DNA of 64,000 nucleotides from Pseudooceanicola sediminis. Its GTDB lineage: Bacteria > Pseudomonadota > Alphaproteobacteria > Rhodobacterales > Rhodobacteraceae. The translations under genes were made by a program, and so were the position numbers. The stretch lies in contig NZ_QWJJ01000015.1 in NCBI RefSeq assembly GCF_003575965.1, positions 62,001 through 126,000 of the forward strand, written 5' to 3'. The notes beneath the pieces were generated by a model. That model saw nothing but the letters and a program-made list of their open reading frames with translations, made no database searches and was not told where the DNA came from. Below, in pieces: positions 24,215-32,825 of this stretch (the first letter of the stretch is position 1; every line of letters starts with the position of its first letter).

Positions 24215-26014
24215 TTAGTCGTCCTCAAACGGATCCCATTCGTCATCGACCTCCGGCAACGCCTCTGCCTGCACTTCTGCGCTGATATCCTGCAATGTGC
24301 GGACGCCTGTAATCTCGGATTTCGGAAAGGCCTCGAACAGGGCTTTAAGCATCGGGTGATCGGCCGCGGCGGCCTTCAGCTCGCGCGCCTTGGCATCGCG
24401 TTTGTCGGCGATCGTTTCCTCGGCATTCTCGTTTCCCAGCACCACCGCCCAGCGGTTCCCGGTCCACAGCTGCAGCCGCGAGCCGAGGCGCTGTGACAGG
24501 TCCTTCGGTGCGCCGGGTGCCGGAGAAAACTCAATCCTTCCCGGTCTGTAGGAGATGAGGCGGATGCCATTCTCGACCTCCACCAGCAGCTTCATGTCGC
24601 GGTTCGACCGGATCAGTTCGATAACATGGTCAAAGCTGGGATAGCGTGACAAGGCCTGGTCGACGTCCTGCGCGCGCAGCGCATTTGCGCCACCCGAGGC
24701 TTGGGCGCCGCCGCCGCCGATGCCGGCCGAGGCGTAAGCCGAGGCCCCCCCGCCCGCCGCAGGCGCGCCCGTGCCCTGCACGGGTCTGCCACCGCCGCCC
24801 GGGTTGCCACCTCCGCCACCGGGGGCGTCATCCGGCCTCGGCGTATCCTTCAGCTTGCGCACCAGCTCTTCTGGCGCGGGCAGTTCCGCGACATGCGTCA
24901 GGCGTATCACGGCCATTTCCGCAGCCATCATCGCGTTGGGAGCCAGAGAAACTTCTTCCAGTGCTTTCAACAACATTTGCCACATGCGCGTCATTGATCG
25001 CATGGGCAGGCGGGCCGCCAGATCAACGCCCCGTGCGCGTTCGTCCGGGCTGATGGTCGGGTCCTCGGCAGCGTCTGGCGTGATCTTGACCACGCTGATC
25101 CAGTGGGTGATTTCAGCCAGGTCGCGCAGCACCGCCAGCGGATCGGCGCCCGCCGCGTATTGCCCCGAAAGCTCGGTCAGCGCAGCGGCGGCATCGCCCC
25201 GCATGATCATCTCGTACAGGTCCATCACCCGGCCGCGGTCGGCCAGCCCGAGCATGGCACGCACCTGCTCTGCCGTGGTTTCGCCTGCCCCGTGGGAAAT
25301 CGCCTGATCCAGCAACGATGTCGCGTCGCGCGCCGACCCTTCGGCCGCACGACAGATCAGTGCCAGCGCATCCTGCGTGATCTCGGCTTTTTCGCGCCCT
25401 GCGATCTTTTCCAGCAGGGCAATCATCACTTCGGGTTCGATGCGGCGCAGGTCGAAACGCTGGCAGCGCGACAGCACGGTGACCGGCACCTTGCGGATTT
25501 CAGTGGTGGCAAAGATGAATTTCACATGTGCCGGCGGTTCTTCGAGCGTCTTGAGCAGCGCGTTGAAGGCGCTGGTCGAGAGCATGTGCACCTCATCGAT
25601 GATATAGATCTTGTAACGCGCTGATGCGGCGCGGTAATTCACGCTGTCGATGATTTCTCGGATGTCGTTGACCGAGGTGTTGGAGGCCGCGTCCATCTCC
25701 ATCACGTCGACGTGCCGCCCCTCCATGATGGCGCGGCAGTGTTCGCATTTGCCACAAGGTTCGGTGGTGGGTCCGCCGTTTCCGTCGGGGCCGATACAGT
25801 TGATCCCCTTGGCGATGATCCGTGCCGTCGTGGTTTTCCCGGTGCCACGGATGCCTGTCATGATGAAGGCCTGCGCGATCCTGTCAGAGGCAAAGGCGTT
25901 CTTGAGGGTGCGCACCATTGCGTCCTGACCGACCAGGTCGGCAAAGGTTTCCGGCCGGTACTTGCGGGCCAGAACCTGGTAGGCGCCAGGGGATGTCTGC
26001 TCGGTTTCAGTCAT
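24215..26014 (-). CDS. dnaX: DNA polymerase III subunit gamma/tau
   Basis: 599 residues from the ATG near 26014 (MTETEQTSPGAYQVLARKYRP). The AAA+ clamp-loader domain has Walker A GIRGTGKTT (54-62), zinc cysteines around 73-93, Walker B DEVH (140-143) and the SRC sensor. Domain III follows, then a Gly/Ala/Pro-rich linker (about 410-460) and the C-terminal tau region. No A-rich slippery heptamer with hairpin was seen, so programmed frameshifting to a gamma form is not supported. It heads the dnaX-ybaB-recR run and is divergent from the metallopeptidase gene. Confidence 0.96.
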   Translation of the reverse strand: MTETEQTSPGAYQVLARKYRPETFADLVGQDAMVRTLKNAFASDRIAQAFIMTGIRGTGKTTTARIIAKGINCIGPDGNGGPTTEPCGKCEHCRAIMEGRHVDVMEMDAASNTSVNDIREIIDSVNYRAASARYKIYIIDEVHMLSTSAFNALLKTLEEPPAHVKFIFATTEIRKVPVTVLSRCQRFDLRRIEPEVMIALLEKIAGREKAEITQDALALICRAAEGSARDATSLLDQAISHGAGETTAEQVRAMLGLADRGRVMDLYEMIMRGDAAAALTELSGQYAAGADPLAVLRDLAEITHWISVVKITPDAAEDPTISPDERARGVDLAARLPMRSMTRMWQMLLKALEEVSLAPNAMMAAEMAVIRLTHVAELPAPEELVRKLKDTPRPDDAPGGGGGNPGGGGRPVQGTGAPAAGGGASAYASAGIGGGGAQASGGANALRAQDVDQALSRYPSFDHVIELIRSNRDMKLLVEVENGIRLISYRPGRIEFSPAPGAPKDLSQRLGSRLQLWTGNRWAVVLGNENAEETIADKRDAKARELKAAAADHPMLKALFEAFPKSEITGVRTLQDISAEVQAEALPEVDDEWDPFEDD

Positions 26015-26214
26015 GCGGGGCCTGTTCCGGTAGCGGTCCGGCACGGGGCCGGTGGTGGGTGTCGCCCCAAGGTTAAAGGGCAGCGCAGTCAGCGTCCACC
26101 GCCAACGGCGACGCCGGGTCTCCCGGCAGCGAGATGCTGCGAGGGAACCATATCCCTGTTTCGCACATTGGCCCTGCACATATAAGGGCGCGTTGCCCGT
26201 GAGAGGAGACTTTG

Positions 26215-27063
26215 ATGCGTCTGCGGGGCACAAGAACCAGTTCGAATATCGAGGATCGTCGGCGATCCGGCGGCGGTGGCCGGATGATCGGAGGTGGTCT
26301 GGGCCTCGGCGGTGTCCTGGTTGTGCTGGCCATCGGTTGGTTCACGGGTATCGATGTCACCCCGATCCTGAACGGCGCCGCTGCGCCGCAAACCCAGCAA
26401 ACCACCCGAGAGCTGAGCGCTGAGGAAGAGCAGGCAGGCGTCTTCGTGTCGCAAGTCCTGGCCAGTACGGAGGATGTCTGGGGCGAAGTTTTTCCCCAAC
26501 AGGTCGGCGAGGCCTATCAGCCGCCGCGCCTTGTGATGTTTTCACAGGTGACAAGCAGTCCGTGTGGCGGGGCGTCAGGTGCGACCGGTCCGTTTTACTG
26601 CCCGCTGGATCAGAAAGCCTATCTGGACACCGATTTTTTCAACACCCTGTCACGCCAGCTGGGCGCTGAGGGTGATTTCGCCGCGGCCTACGTCATCGCG
26701 CATGAGGTCGCACACCATGTGCAAAACCAGCTCGGGATTCTGGATCAGGTCGACAGCTATCGACGCGGTGCGACCGAGGCCCAGGGCAACGCCGCGACCG
26801 TACGGCTGGAGTTGCAGGCAGATTGCCTTTCCGGGGTCTGGGCCGCCCATGTCGATGCGCTGTTGGAACCTGGTGATATCGACGAGGCGGTGAATGCGGC
26901 GCGCATGATCGGCGATGACCGTCTGCAACGTCGGGCGGGGCGGGTACCGCAGCCGCACACCTTTACGCATGGGACGTCTGAACAACGTTCGCGCTGGTTC
27001 ACGACCGGCTACACTTCCGGCGAAATAACCAGCTGCGATACGTTCAACGCCCGGGAGCTGTAA
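26215..27063 (+). CDS. Neutral zinc metallopeptidase, YpfJ family
   Basis: 282 residues from the ATG at 26215 with GAGAGGAGA upstream. A basic N terminus with RRSGGGGRMIGGGLGLGG leads into one membrane helix (about 29-44). The exported domain carries the zinc motif HEVAHH (His163, Glu164, His167) and the downstream ELQADC segment that supplies another ligand. A CGG...YCP pair suggests a disulfide. The family is widespread; its substrates are unknown. Confidence 0.93.
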   Translation: MRLRGTRTSSNIEDRRRSGGGGRMIGGGLGLGGVLVVLAIGWFTGIDVTPILNGAAAPQTQQTTRELSAEEEQAGVFVSQVLASTEDVWGEVFPQQVGEAYQPPRLVMFSQVTSSPCGGASGATGPFYCPLDQKAYLDTDFFNTLSRQLGAEGDFAAAYVIAHEVAHHVQNQLGILDQVDSYRRGATEAQGNAATVRLELQADCLSGVWAAHVDALLEPGDIDEAVNAARMIGDDRLQRRAGRVPQPHTFTHGTSEQRSRWFTTGYTSGEITSCDTFNAREL

Positions 27064-27125
27064 GTGTAAATGTTCTGGGAAAGACGCCCCCGCAGGCGCC
27101 CTCGGCGCTGGATGCGGGGAAAGGT

Positions 27126-27219
27126 GAGAGGCTGGACAACGACCCAAGCGGGGCTCGTTACGGCTGCTTCCTTCCGGACCTGACCGGGTTGGCGAGGCGC
27201 TCGCCCGCGCCAACCTCTC
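27126..27219 (-). ncRNA. ffs: Signal recognition particle RNA, small bacterial (4.5S) type
   Basis: The minus strand contains the near-invariant apical segment GGTCAGGTCCGGAAGGAAGC, which forms the asymmetric loop and GGAA tetraloop bound by Ffh. The ends pair as GAGAGGTTGG (5') with CCAGCCTCTC (3'), giving a closed stem of about 94 nt. The RNA joins Ffh to target membrane and secreted proteins. Exact ends are inferred from pairing. It converges on the metallopeptidase gene. Confidence 0.95.
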
Positions 27220-27369
27220 GATCGCTGATATAGGGGGCGCCGACCGGATTCGCAACACCTTGTGAAAAGGGTCGGATTTGCCTTCCGTTGCGAGAACTTA
27301 GGCGGGGCGCCGGGGCGCACAGGGCCGGAGTCCGCGCTGCGGCCCTGTGCATGTTCAACTGCTATCGTG

Positions 27370-29343
27370 TCAGAGCATGATGCGGAACAAGGCAAAGCCG
27401 CCTTCGCCTTCACCCGCAGGTTCGATGTCGACCCCTTGGACACTGTCGGCGTATTTCGCGGCACCCGGGCCGGTTTCGAACAGCACTGTCGTGTCGGGCA
27501 TCGGCGCAAAGGTCCAGTTGGCGTCGGCTTTCGGGCTGATCGTGCCCTTGTCGACGATGTAACGCACGATGATGTCGCGGTTGGTATCCGGCCCCTCGAA
27601 CACGACGGTATCGCCCGTGCCGGGGAAATGGCCGCCGCCCGAGGCGCGATAGTTGTTTGTTGCCACGATGAAGGTCATGTCGTCCGTCACGGGCTTGCCC
27701 TGATAGGCCAGGTCCACGATGCGGCTTTGAGTGCTGACCTCGACGCCGTCGCCATCGTAGCGAGACGGTTTGGACAGGTCGATCTTGTAGGTCACGCCGT
27801 CGATCACGTCAAAGTTGTAGCTGGGGAAGGATGTGTTCAGCAGCGGCGCGTCGGTTGCGCCGGGTTCGATCTGGTTGAACATGCCGGCCGACCGATCCAG
27901 CCAGCCACGCAGCTGCGCGCCGTCGATCTTTACCGCGCGAATTGTGTTGGGATACAGGTAGAGGTCCGAGACGTTCTTGATCGCGACATCGCCCACGGGC
28001 ACTTCGGTATAATACTCGGGGCCACCGCGACCACCGGCCTTGAAGGGCGCGGCGGCAGAGAGAATTGGCAAGCCTTCGAATTCGGTGCCGACCATCATGT
28101 CCTTGATGTACCATTCCTGCGCATTTGATACGACCTGAACCGAGGGATCATCGGCGACCAGTGCAAAATAGGAATGCAGCGGCGTGTCCGTCTTGCCCAC
28201 GGCACGGCGAACATAGGCCAGCGTCTCGTCGTGCTGTTGCTGGGCCGCGGCAAGTACCGTCGGCACGCTTTCGACCAGCGGGTCGATCGAGCGATCTTCG
28301 TTGCGCTTGTAGATCGAGCGGGCCTCGCTTTCGGTGGCAACCACGCGCCATTCATTGCCTTCGCGCTCCAGCAGCAGGTCGATCACGCCCAGATCCGAGC
28401 CCCAGAAGCCGCCCATGACGGCGGGCTTGCCGTGAATCGTGCCGGCGGACACGTCGACTGCCGCGAAATTGTCGAATGTGGGCGAGGGGAAGACGAGGTG
28501 AGAGTGGCCGGTCAGCAGGGCATCGATCCCCTCGACCGCGGCGAGCGGCACCGAGGCGTTTTCCATGCCATCTTCGTGGTTTGCCGACCCGATGCCGGAA
28601 TGGGACAGCGCGATGATGATATCGGCTCCCTCTTCCTTCATCTGCGGTACGTAGGCACGGGCCGTCTCGACGATGTCGCGGGCATTTACCTTGCCCTCAA
28701 GGTTCTTGCGATCCCAGTTCATGATCTGCGGCGGTACGAATCCGATCAGGCCGATCTTGATGGGGTGCGCGCTGCCGTCGCCCACGACGATGGTCTTGTC
28801 GAGGATCACGTAAGGCGGCAGCAGCGTCTTGTCACCGGTCGGGCTGGCGGCCATTTCCTTGACCACGTTGGCCGAGATCACCGGGAAATTGGCACCCGCG
28901 ACGGACTTCATCAGGAAGTCGAGGCCGTAGTTGAATTCATGGTTGCCCAGAGTTGAGGCTTCGTAGCCAAGCGTATTCATCGCGGCGATCACGGGGTGCA
29001 TGTCGCCTTCCTTCATGCCGCGTTCATAGGCGATGTAGTCGCCCAGCGGGTTACCCTGAAGGAAGTCGCCGTTGTCGATCAGCATCGAGTTCGTTGCTTC
29101 GGCGCGAATGGTGTCGACATGGGCTGCAGTCCGCGCCAGGCCAACGGTGTCGTCGGCCTTGTCGGCGTAGTAGTTGTAAGGGAACACGTGCACGTGCAGG
29201 TCGGTCGTTTCCATGATGCGCAGGTGGGCCTGCGCGCCAGCGGCGCGGGCCGAAAAGGGATGAAGGCTGAGCAAGGATGCACCGGCGACTGTGCCGGCAA
29301 GGAAGCCTCGGCGCGACAGGTGGGATGATTTGGAATTCGACAT
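27370..29343 (-). CDS. cpdB: Bifunctional 2',3'-cyclic-nucleotide 2'-phosphodiesterase/3'-nucleotidase
   Basis: 657 residues. A twin-arginine-type signal ([18 protein letters not shown]) directs it to the periplasm. The calcineurin-like metallophosphatase domain has [31 protein letters not shown] and GHSHL (about 42-300). The C-terminal 5'-nucleotidase domain binds the base (about 385-620). It converts 2',3'-cyclic nucleotides to 3'-nucleotides and then nucleosides for phosphate and nucleoside scavenging. The secreted RNase T2 at 18.6-19.3 kb would supply such cyclic ends. Confidence 0.93.
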   Translation of the reverse strand: MSNSKSSHLSRRGFLAGTVAGASLLSLHPFSARAAGAQAHLRIMETTDLHVHVFPYNYYADKADDTVGLARTAAHVDTIRAEATNSMLIDNGDFLQGNPLGDYIAYERGMKEGDMHPVIAAMNTLGYEASTLGNHEFNYGLDFLMKSVAGANFPVISANVVKEMAASPTGDKTLLPPYVILDKTIVVGDGSAHPIKIGLIGFVPPQIMNWDRKNLEGKVNARDIVETARAYVPQMKEEGADIIIALSHSGIGSANHEDGMENASVPLAAVEGIDALLTGHSHLVFPSPTFDNFAAVDVSAGTIHGKPAVMGGFWGSDLGVIDLLLEREGNEWRVVATESEARSIYKRNEDRSIDPLVESVPTVLAAAQQQHDETLAYVRRAVGKTDTPLHSYFALVADDPSVQVVSNAQEWYIKDMMVGTEFEGLPILSAAAPFKAGGRGGPEYYTEVPVGDVAIKNVSDLYLYPNTIRAVKIDGAQLRGWLDRSAGMFNQIEPGATDAPLLNTSFPSYNFDVIDGVTYKIDLSKPSRYDGDGVEVSTQSRIVDLAYQGKPVTDDMTFIVATNNYRASGGGHFPGTGDTVVFEGPDTNRDIIVRYIVDKGTISPKADANWTFAPMPDTTVLFETGPGAAKYADSVQGVDIEPAGEGEGGFALFRIML

Positions 29344-29553
29344 GTTGGACTCCCTCGGTTTCGTAGACGCGCATCATGCGGCTTGCGCATGACATTGCCA
29401 TAAAGGTTTCCGGGTGACGTTACCGGAGGTGCCGTCAAAGGGCCCACTTTGCCCGGCTGATAGCCCTGGATTTGCGCGTCGATGCCTGATCTTTCAACAT
29501 TGCGCTCCCTCAGGCAAGCGGGCAGGTTGCGGCAAATGTCTCAAGGAGAGCCC

Positions 29554-30525
29554 ATGACAGTCGCAATTGCCGAGGAGGTGACGTTTGGTGGATCTGGCCT
29601 GGACAGGGCCGCCCACCTGAGGAGTAATTCCGAAGCGATGCGGGCAGCCATGGAGGCCACCGAGGCACAGATGATACTGTTCTGGCGCGGCAGTATCCTC
29701 GTCGATGCCGAGGCCGCGCTGGTTCGCATGTCTGTGGCCGCTTCTACCCTGATCGAGGTCGGTGCAGCCGCCGTATTTCTGGGTCTGGACGATGGCACGC
29801 CGTTATTCGCGCTGGATCTCACGGCGCTGGCTCCCGAACAGGGTGGCTTTCCCGACCCGGCGCAGGCCTGGCCGACGCAGGGTTTTCCTTTGTCCCGATC
29901 TCTGACTGTCGATGAAATCTTTGTCGATCTGCGCAGCGTCATGGCACGGCTGTCACGACAGGATGCAGAGTTGGCCGCAACCGCGAAGGCAGTTTATGCT
30001 TGGCACGCGACGCATCGGTTCTGCGCCTGCTGCGGTGAGCCGAGCGATGTGATCGAGGCCGGATGGCAACGGCGCTGTCCATCCTGCGGAGCGCGCCATT
30101 TTCCCAGGACCGACCCTGTGGTGATCATGTTGATCACCCGGGACAATCAGGTCTTGCTGGGGCGCTCGCCCGAATGGCCCGAGGGGATGTATTCCTTGCT
30201 GGCAGGTTTTGTCGAACCGGGCGAAACGATCGAGGCTGCTGTCCGCCGCGAAGTGCAGGAAGAAACTTCGGTGCCTGTCGGGGCGGTCGAATACCTGTGC
30301 TGTCAGCCCTGGCCCTTTCCAAACTCGCTGATGTTCGGGTGCCGCGGCACGGCTCTTTCAGACCGGATCGACGTCGACCCGTTGGAAATCGAAGCAGCCC
30401 TCTGGGTAAGCCGCGAGGAGCTGTCGACGGTTTTCGCCGGCGACCATCCGTTGATTCGGCCACCCAGAAAGGGCGCAATTGCAGAATTTCTTCTACGTAA
30501 TTGGCTTGCGGACCGTCTGGATTGA
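29554..30525 (+). CDS. nudC: NAD(+) diphosphatase / NAD-cap decapping Nudix hydrolase
   Basis: 323 residues from the ATG at 29554, which has AAGGAG 7 bases upstream; an in-frame ATG at 29482 lacks one. The zinc ribbon cysteines are Cys157, 160, 175 and 178. The Nudix box GFVEPGETIEAAVRREVQEE follows (about 218-237), and then the diagnostic QPWPFPNSLM. It hydrolyses NADH/NAD and, in characterised homologues, removes NAD caps from RNA. The next gene on the strand is an SRPBCC protein. Confidence 0.95.
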   Translation: MTVAIAEEVTFGGSGLDRAAHLRSNSEAMRAAMEATEAQMILFWRGSILVDAEAALVRMSVAASTLIEVGAAAVFLGLDDGTPLFALDLTALAPEQGGFPDPAQAWPTQGFPLSRSLTVDEIFVDLRSVMARLSRQDAELAATAKAVYAWHATHRFCACCGEPSDVIEAGWQRRCPSCGARHFPRTDPVVIMLITRDNQVLLGRSPEWPEGMYSLLAGFVEPGETIEAAVRREVQEETSVPVGAVEYLCCQPWPFPNSLMFGCRGTALSDRIDVDPLEIEAALWVSREELSTVFAGDHPLIRPPRKGAIAEFLLRNWLADRLD

Positions 30526-30576
30526 CGCGATTGTTTCGGGTGTGAACATGATCCACCTGAAACACGGCGGCAATTT

Positions 30577-31038
30577 ATGAAAATCGTTGCGAAAGAGGAC
30601 ATCGAAGCTCCGATCCAGACGGTTTTCGCCAGAGTCACGGATTTCAAGAGTTTCGAACGATCGGCGATACGTCGTGGTGCAAGCGTTCAGCGTATCGAAG
30701 AGGGCGACAGCCAGAATTGCTGGGACGTCGCCTTTCCTCTGCGTGGCAAAACCCGCATCTTTCGCCTGACCGTGGTGGATTTCGACGACCCCGAACGGAT
30801 GAGCATGTCGGCCATATCCGAAGGCATGGCAGGCGCGATCAAGGTTGAGCTGGTGGCGCTGTCGCGCAGCCGGACACGCCTGCGTTTCGAAACCGAGATA
30901 AAGCCTCAGACCCTGTCCGCGCGCCTGCTGGTGCAGTCATTGCGGCTGGCACGAAGTACGATGCAGCAGCGCCTTCAGGACAGGTTGTCCGACCTGGCGG
31001 CCTCGATCGAAGGCAAGCAGAAATCGCGACGGGCCTGA
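30577..31038 (+). CDS. SRPBCC family protein
   Basis: 153 residues with the START/SRPBCC helix-grip layout: MKIVAKEDIEAPIQTVFARVTDFKSFE at the N terminus, a central sheet and a long C-terminal helix (LLVQSLRLARSTMQQRLQDRLSDLAASIE). The fold binds hydrophobic ligands; no catalytic residues can be assigned. It lies 51 bp after nudC and may share its transcript. Confidence 0.8.
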   Translation: MKIVAKEDIEAPIQTVFARVTDFKSFERSAIRRGASVQRIEEGDSQNCWDVAFPLRGKTRIFRLTVVDFDDPERMSMSAISEGMAGAIKVELVALSRSRTRLRFETEIKPQTLSARLLVQSLRLARSTMQQRLQDRLSDLAASIEGKQKSRRA

Positions 31039-31119
31039 GCGGGCAGGGTTGGCGCGCGCACCGCCTTCGCCCACAGTGGTCCGGGTCAAGGTGTCAGGTC
31101 TGATGAAGCGGCCGCAGGG

Positions 31120-31953
31120 TCAGCCGCGTTGCGCATCCGCCGGATAGACGCCCAGGATTTCCAGCTTGGATGAAAAATACCCCAGCTCGTCCAGTGCCAG
31201 TTTCACATTGGCATCTTCGGGATGGCCTTCGATATCGGCATAGAATTGGGTGGCGGTAAAGCTGCCCCCTACCATGTAGCTTTCCAGCTTGGTCATGTTG
31301 ATGCCGTTCGTCGCAAAGCCGCCCATGGCCTTGTAAAGCGCCGCAGGAATGTTGCGAACCTCGAAGACCAGGGTGGTGATCATGCCATGGTCACCACGCC
31401 GGCGCATGTCCGGGTCGCGCGACATGATCAGGAACCGCGTCGTGTTGTTGGCCTGATCTTCGATATGACGCGCCAGCACGTCCAGTCCATAGACTTCGCC
31501 TGCCAGTTCACTGGCCAGTGCGGCCCTGGTCCGGTCGCTCTGCTGAGAGATCAGCAGCGCGGACCCAGCCGTGTCGGCGCCTGTGACGCGGCTGATGCCA
31601 TGTTCGGACAGGAAGGCTCGGCATTGTCCCAACAACATCTGGTGCGAAGTGGCGGAGGTAATCTCCTCCAGCTTGGTCCCCGGCAGCGCCAGCAGATTGA
31701 TATGCACCCGCACGAACGCCTCGCCGACGATATTCAGCCCACTGCCCGGCAGCAGGTAGTGCATGTCCGCGACACGTCCGAAGGTAGAGTTGTCCACGGG
31801 CAGCATCGCCAGTTCAGCGGTGCCATCCAGCACGGCGGCAATGGCATCCTCGAAGCTGCGGCAGGGAAGCGGCTCGAACTCCGGCTTCGCCTCGACACAG
31901 GCCTGATGGGAATAGGCACCCAACTCTCCCTGGAACGCGATGCGACGATTCAT
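31120..31953 (-). CDS. pheA: Prephenate dehydratase
   Basis: 277 residues, monofunctional, without a chorismate mutase domain. The catalytic domain (about 1-180) begins RIAFQGELGAYSHQA and contains the substrate-binding NNTTRFLIMSR (TRF motif). The C-terminal ACT domain (about 195-270) carries KLESYMVGG and would give feedback control by phenylalanine. It converts prephenate to phenylpyruvate. It is divergent from the cytochrome c gene. Confidence 0.95.
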   Translation of the reverse strand: MNRRIAFQGELGAYSHQACVEAKPEFEPLPCRSFEDAIAAVLDGTAELAMLPVDNSTFGRVADMHYLLPGSGLNIVGEAFVRVHINLLALPGTKLEEITSATSHQMLLGQCRAFLSEHGISRVTGADTAGSALLISQQSDRTRAALASELAGEVYGLDVLARHIEDQANNTTRFLIMSRDPDMRRRGDHGMITTLVFEVRNIPAALYKAMGGFATNGINMTKLESYMVGGSFTATQFYADIEGHPEDANVKLALDELGYFSSKLEILGVYPADAQRG

Positions 31954-32094
31954 GACGATTAATTCCGTGTTATTCTGGACATATCGCCATAAAGGGCGAT
32001 TGGTCGCGGTAACTACACCTTGCGTTGAGCGAGGGGAAGCGGATAGATACCCGCCGAAACACTTGCGACGGATTCATCAGGGGCGCGGCTTTTC

Positions 32095-32616
32095 ATGTTT
32101 GATACAATGACTATCACGAAGATCGTTGGCGGCGTATGCGGCACCCTTCTGGTTTTCCTTTTGGGGAACTGGGCGGGCGATCTGCTTTACGAAACCGGCT
32201 ATGGCGAACATGGTGCGGAAGAACACGCCCAAGGCTATCTGATCGAGACCGCCTCGGCCGAAGGTGACGGTGCCGAGGCCGAAGGCCCATCCTTCGAAGA
32301 AGTCTTTGCCTCTGCAGATGCGGGTGCCGGCGAACGTGTTTTCAACAAGTGCAAGGCCTGCCACAAGGTTGATGGCACCAACGCGACCGGCCCGCACCTG
32401 GATGGTGTGGTCAACCGTGCCGTCGATTCGGTTGATGGGTTCAGCTACTCCGGTGCCCTAGAAGAGCATTTCGATGTCTGGACGCCTGAGCACCTTGACA
32501 CTTTCCTGACCAATCCGCGTAGCGCTGCGCCGGGTACCAAGATGACCTTTGCCGGTCTGCCAAAGGTCGAAGACCGGGCCAACGTGATCGCCTATCTCGA
32601 CTCTCTGTCGAACTGA
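32095..32616 (+). CDS. Membrane-anchored class I cytochrome c (CycM/c552 type)
   Basis: 173 residues. One N-terminal membrane anchor (about 8-30) is followed by an acidic linker (GAEEHAQGYLIETASAEGDGAEAEG) and a mitochondrial-like cytochrome c domain. The haem motif CKACH is at 86-90 and the axial Met at 150 in GTKMTF. Paracoccus CycM of similar size carries electrons from the bc1 complex to the aa3 oxidase, and that is the likely role here. It is a single gene followed by a good terminator. Confidence 0.9.
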   Translation: MFDTMTITKIVGGVCGTLLVFLLGNWAGDLLYETGYGEHGAEEHAQGYLIETASAEGDGAEAEGPSFEEVFASADAGAGERVFNKCKACHKVDGTNATGPHLDGVVNRAVDSVDGFSYSGALEEHFDVWTPEHLDTFLTNPRSAAPGTKMTFAGLPKVEDRANVIAYLDSLSN

Positions 32617-32641
32617 TCCCGGTCTGGGCGATGCTTTTCAG

Positions 32642-32672
32642 GGCCGTCAGCCTCAGGGCTGGCGGCCTTTTT
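32642..32672 (+). terminator. Rho-independent terminator of the cytochrome c gene
   Basis: An 11-bp stem GGCCGTCAGCC / GGCTGGCGGCC with one G-T pair and a 4-base loop is followed by TTTTT, 25 bases after the stop. Confidence 0.92.
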
Positions 32673-32825
32673 CACGTGGAGGCCTGCCGATCACAACGGC
32701 TTCACGCAATCTCAACTTGAACATGGCCAAGATGCGACATTAGCCTACCTGTCAGGCTGGATCGGTAGAAATCGGTTCGCGGCAAAACGCCGAATGCGCC
32801 CAGAAGGATAGACGAGGAGCCCTCA

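Noticed and set aside
24640-24840. Programmed frameshift in dnaX producing a gamma form
   Set aside because: No A-rich slippery heptamer followed by a hairpin was found; the linker is simply Gly/Ala-coding.
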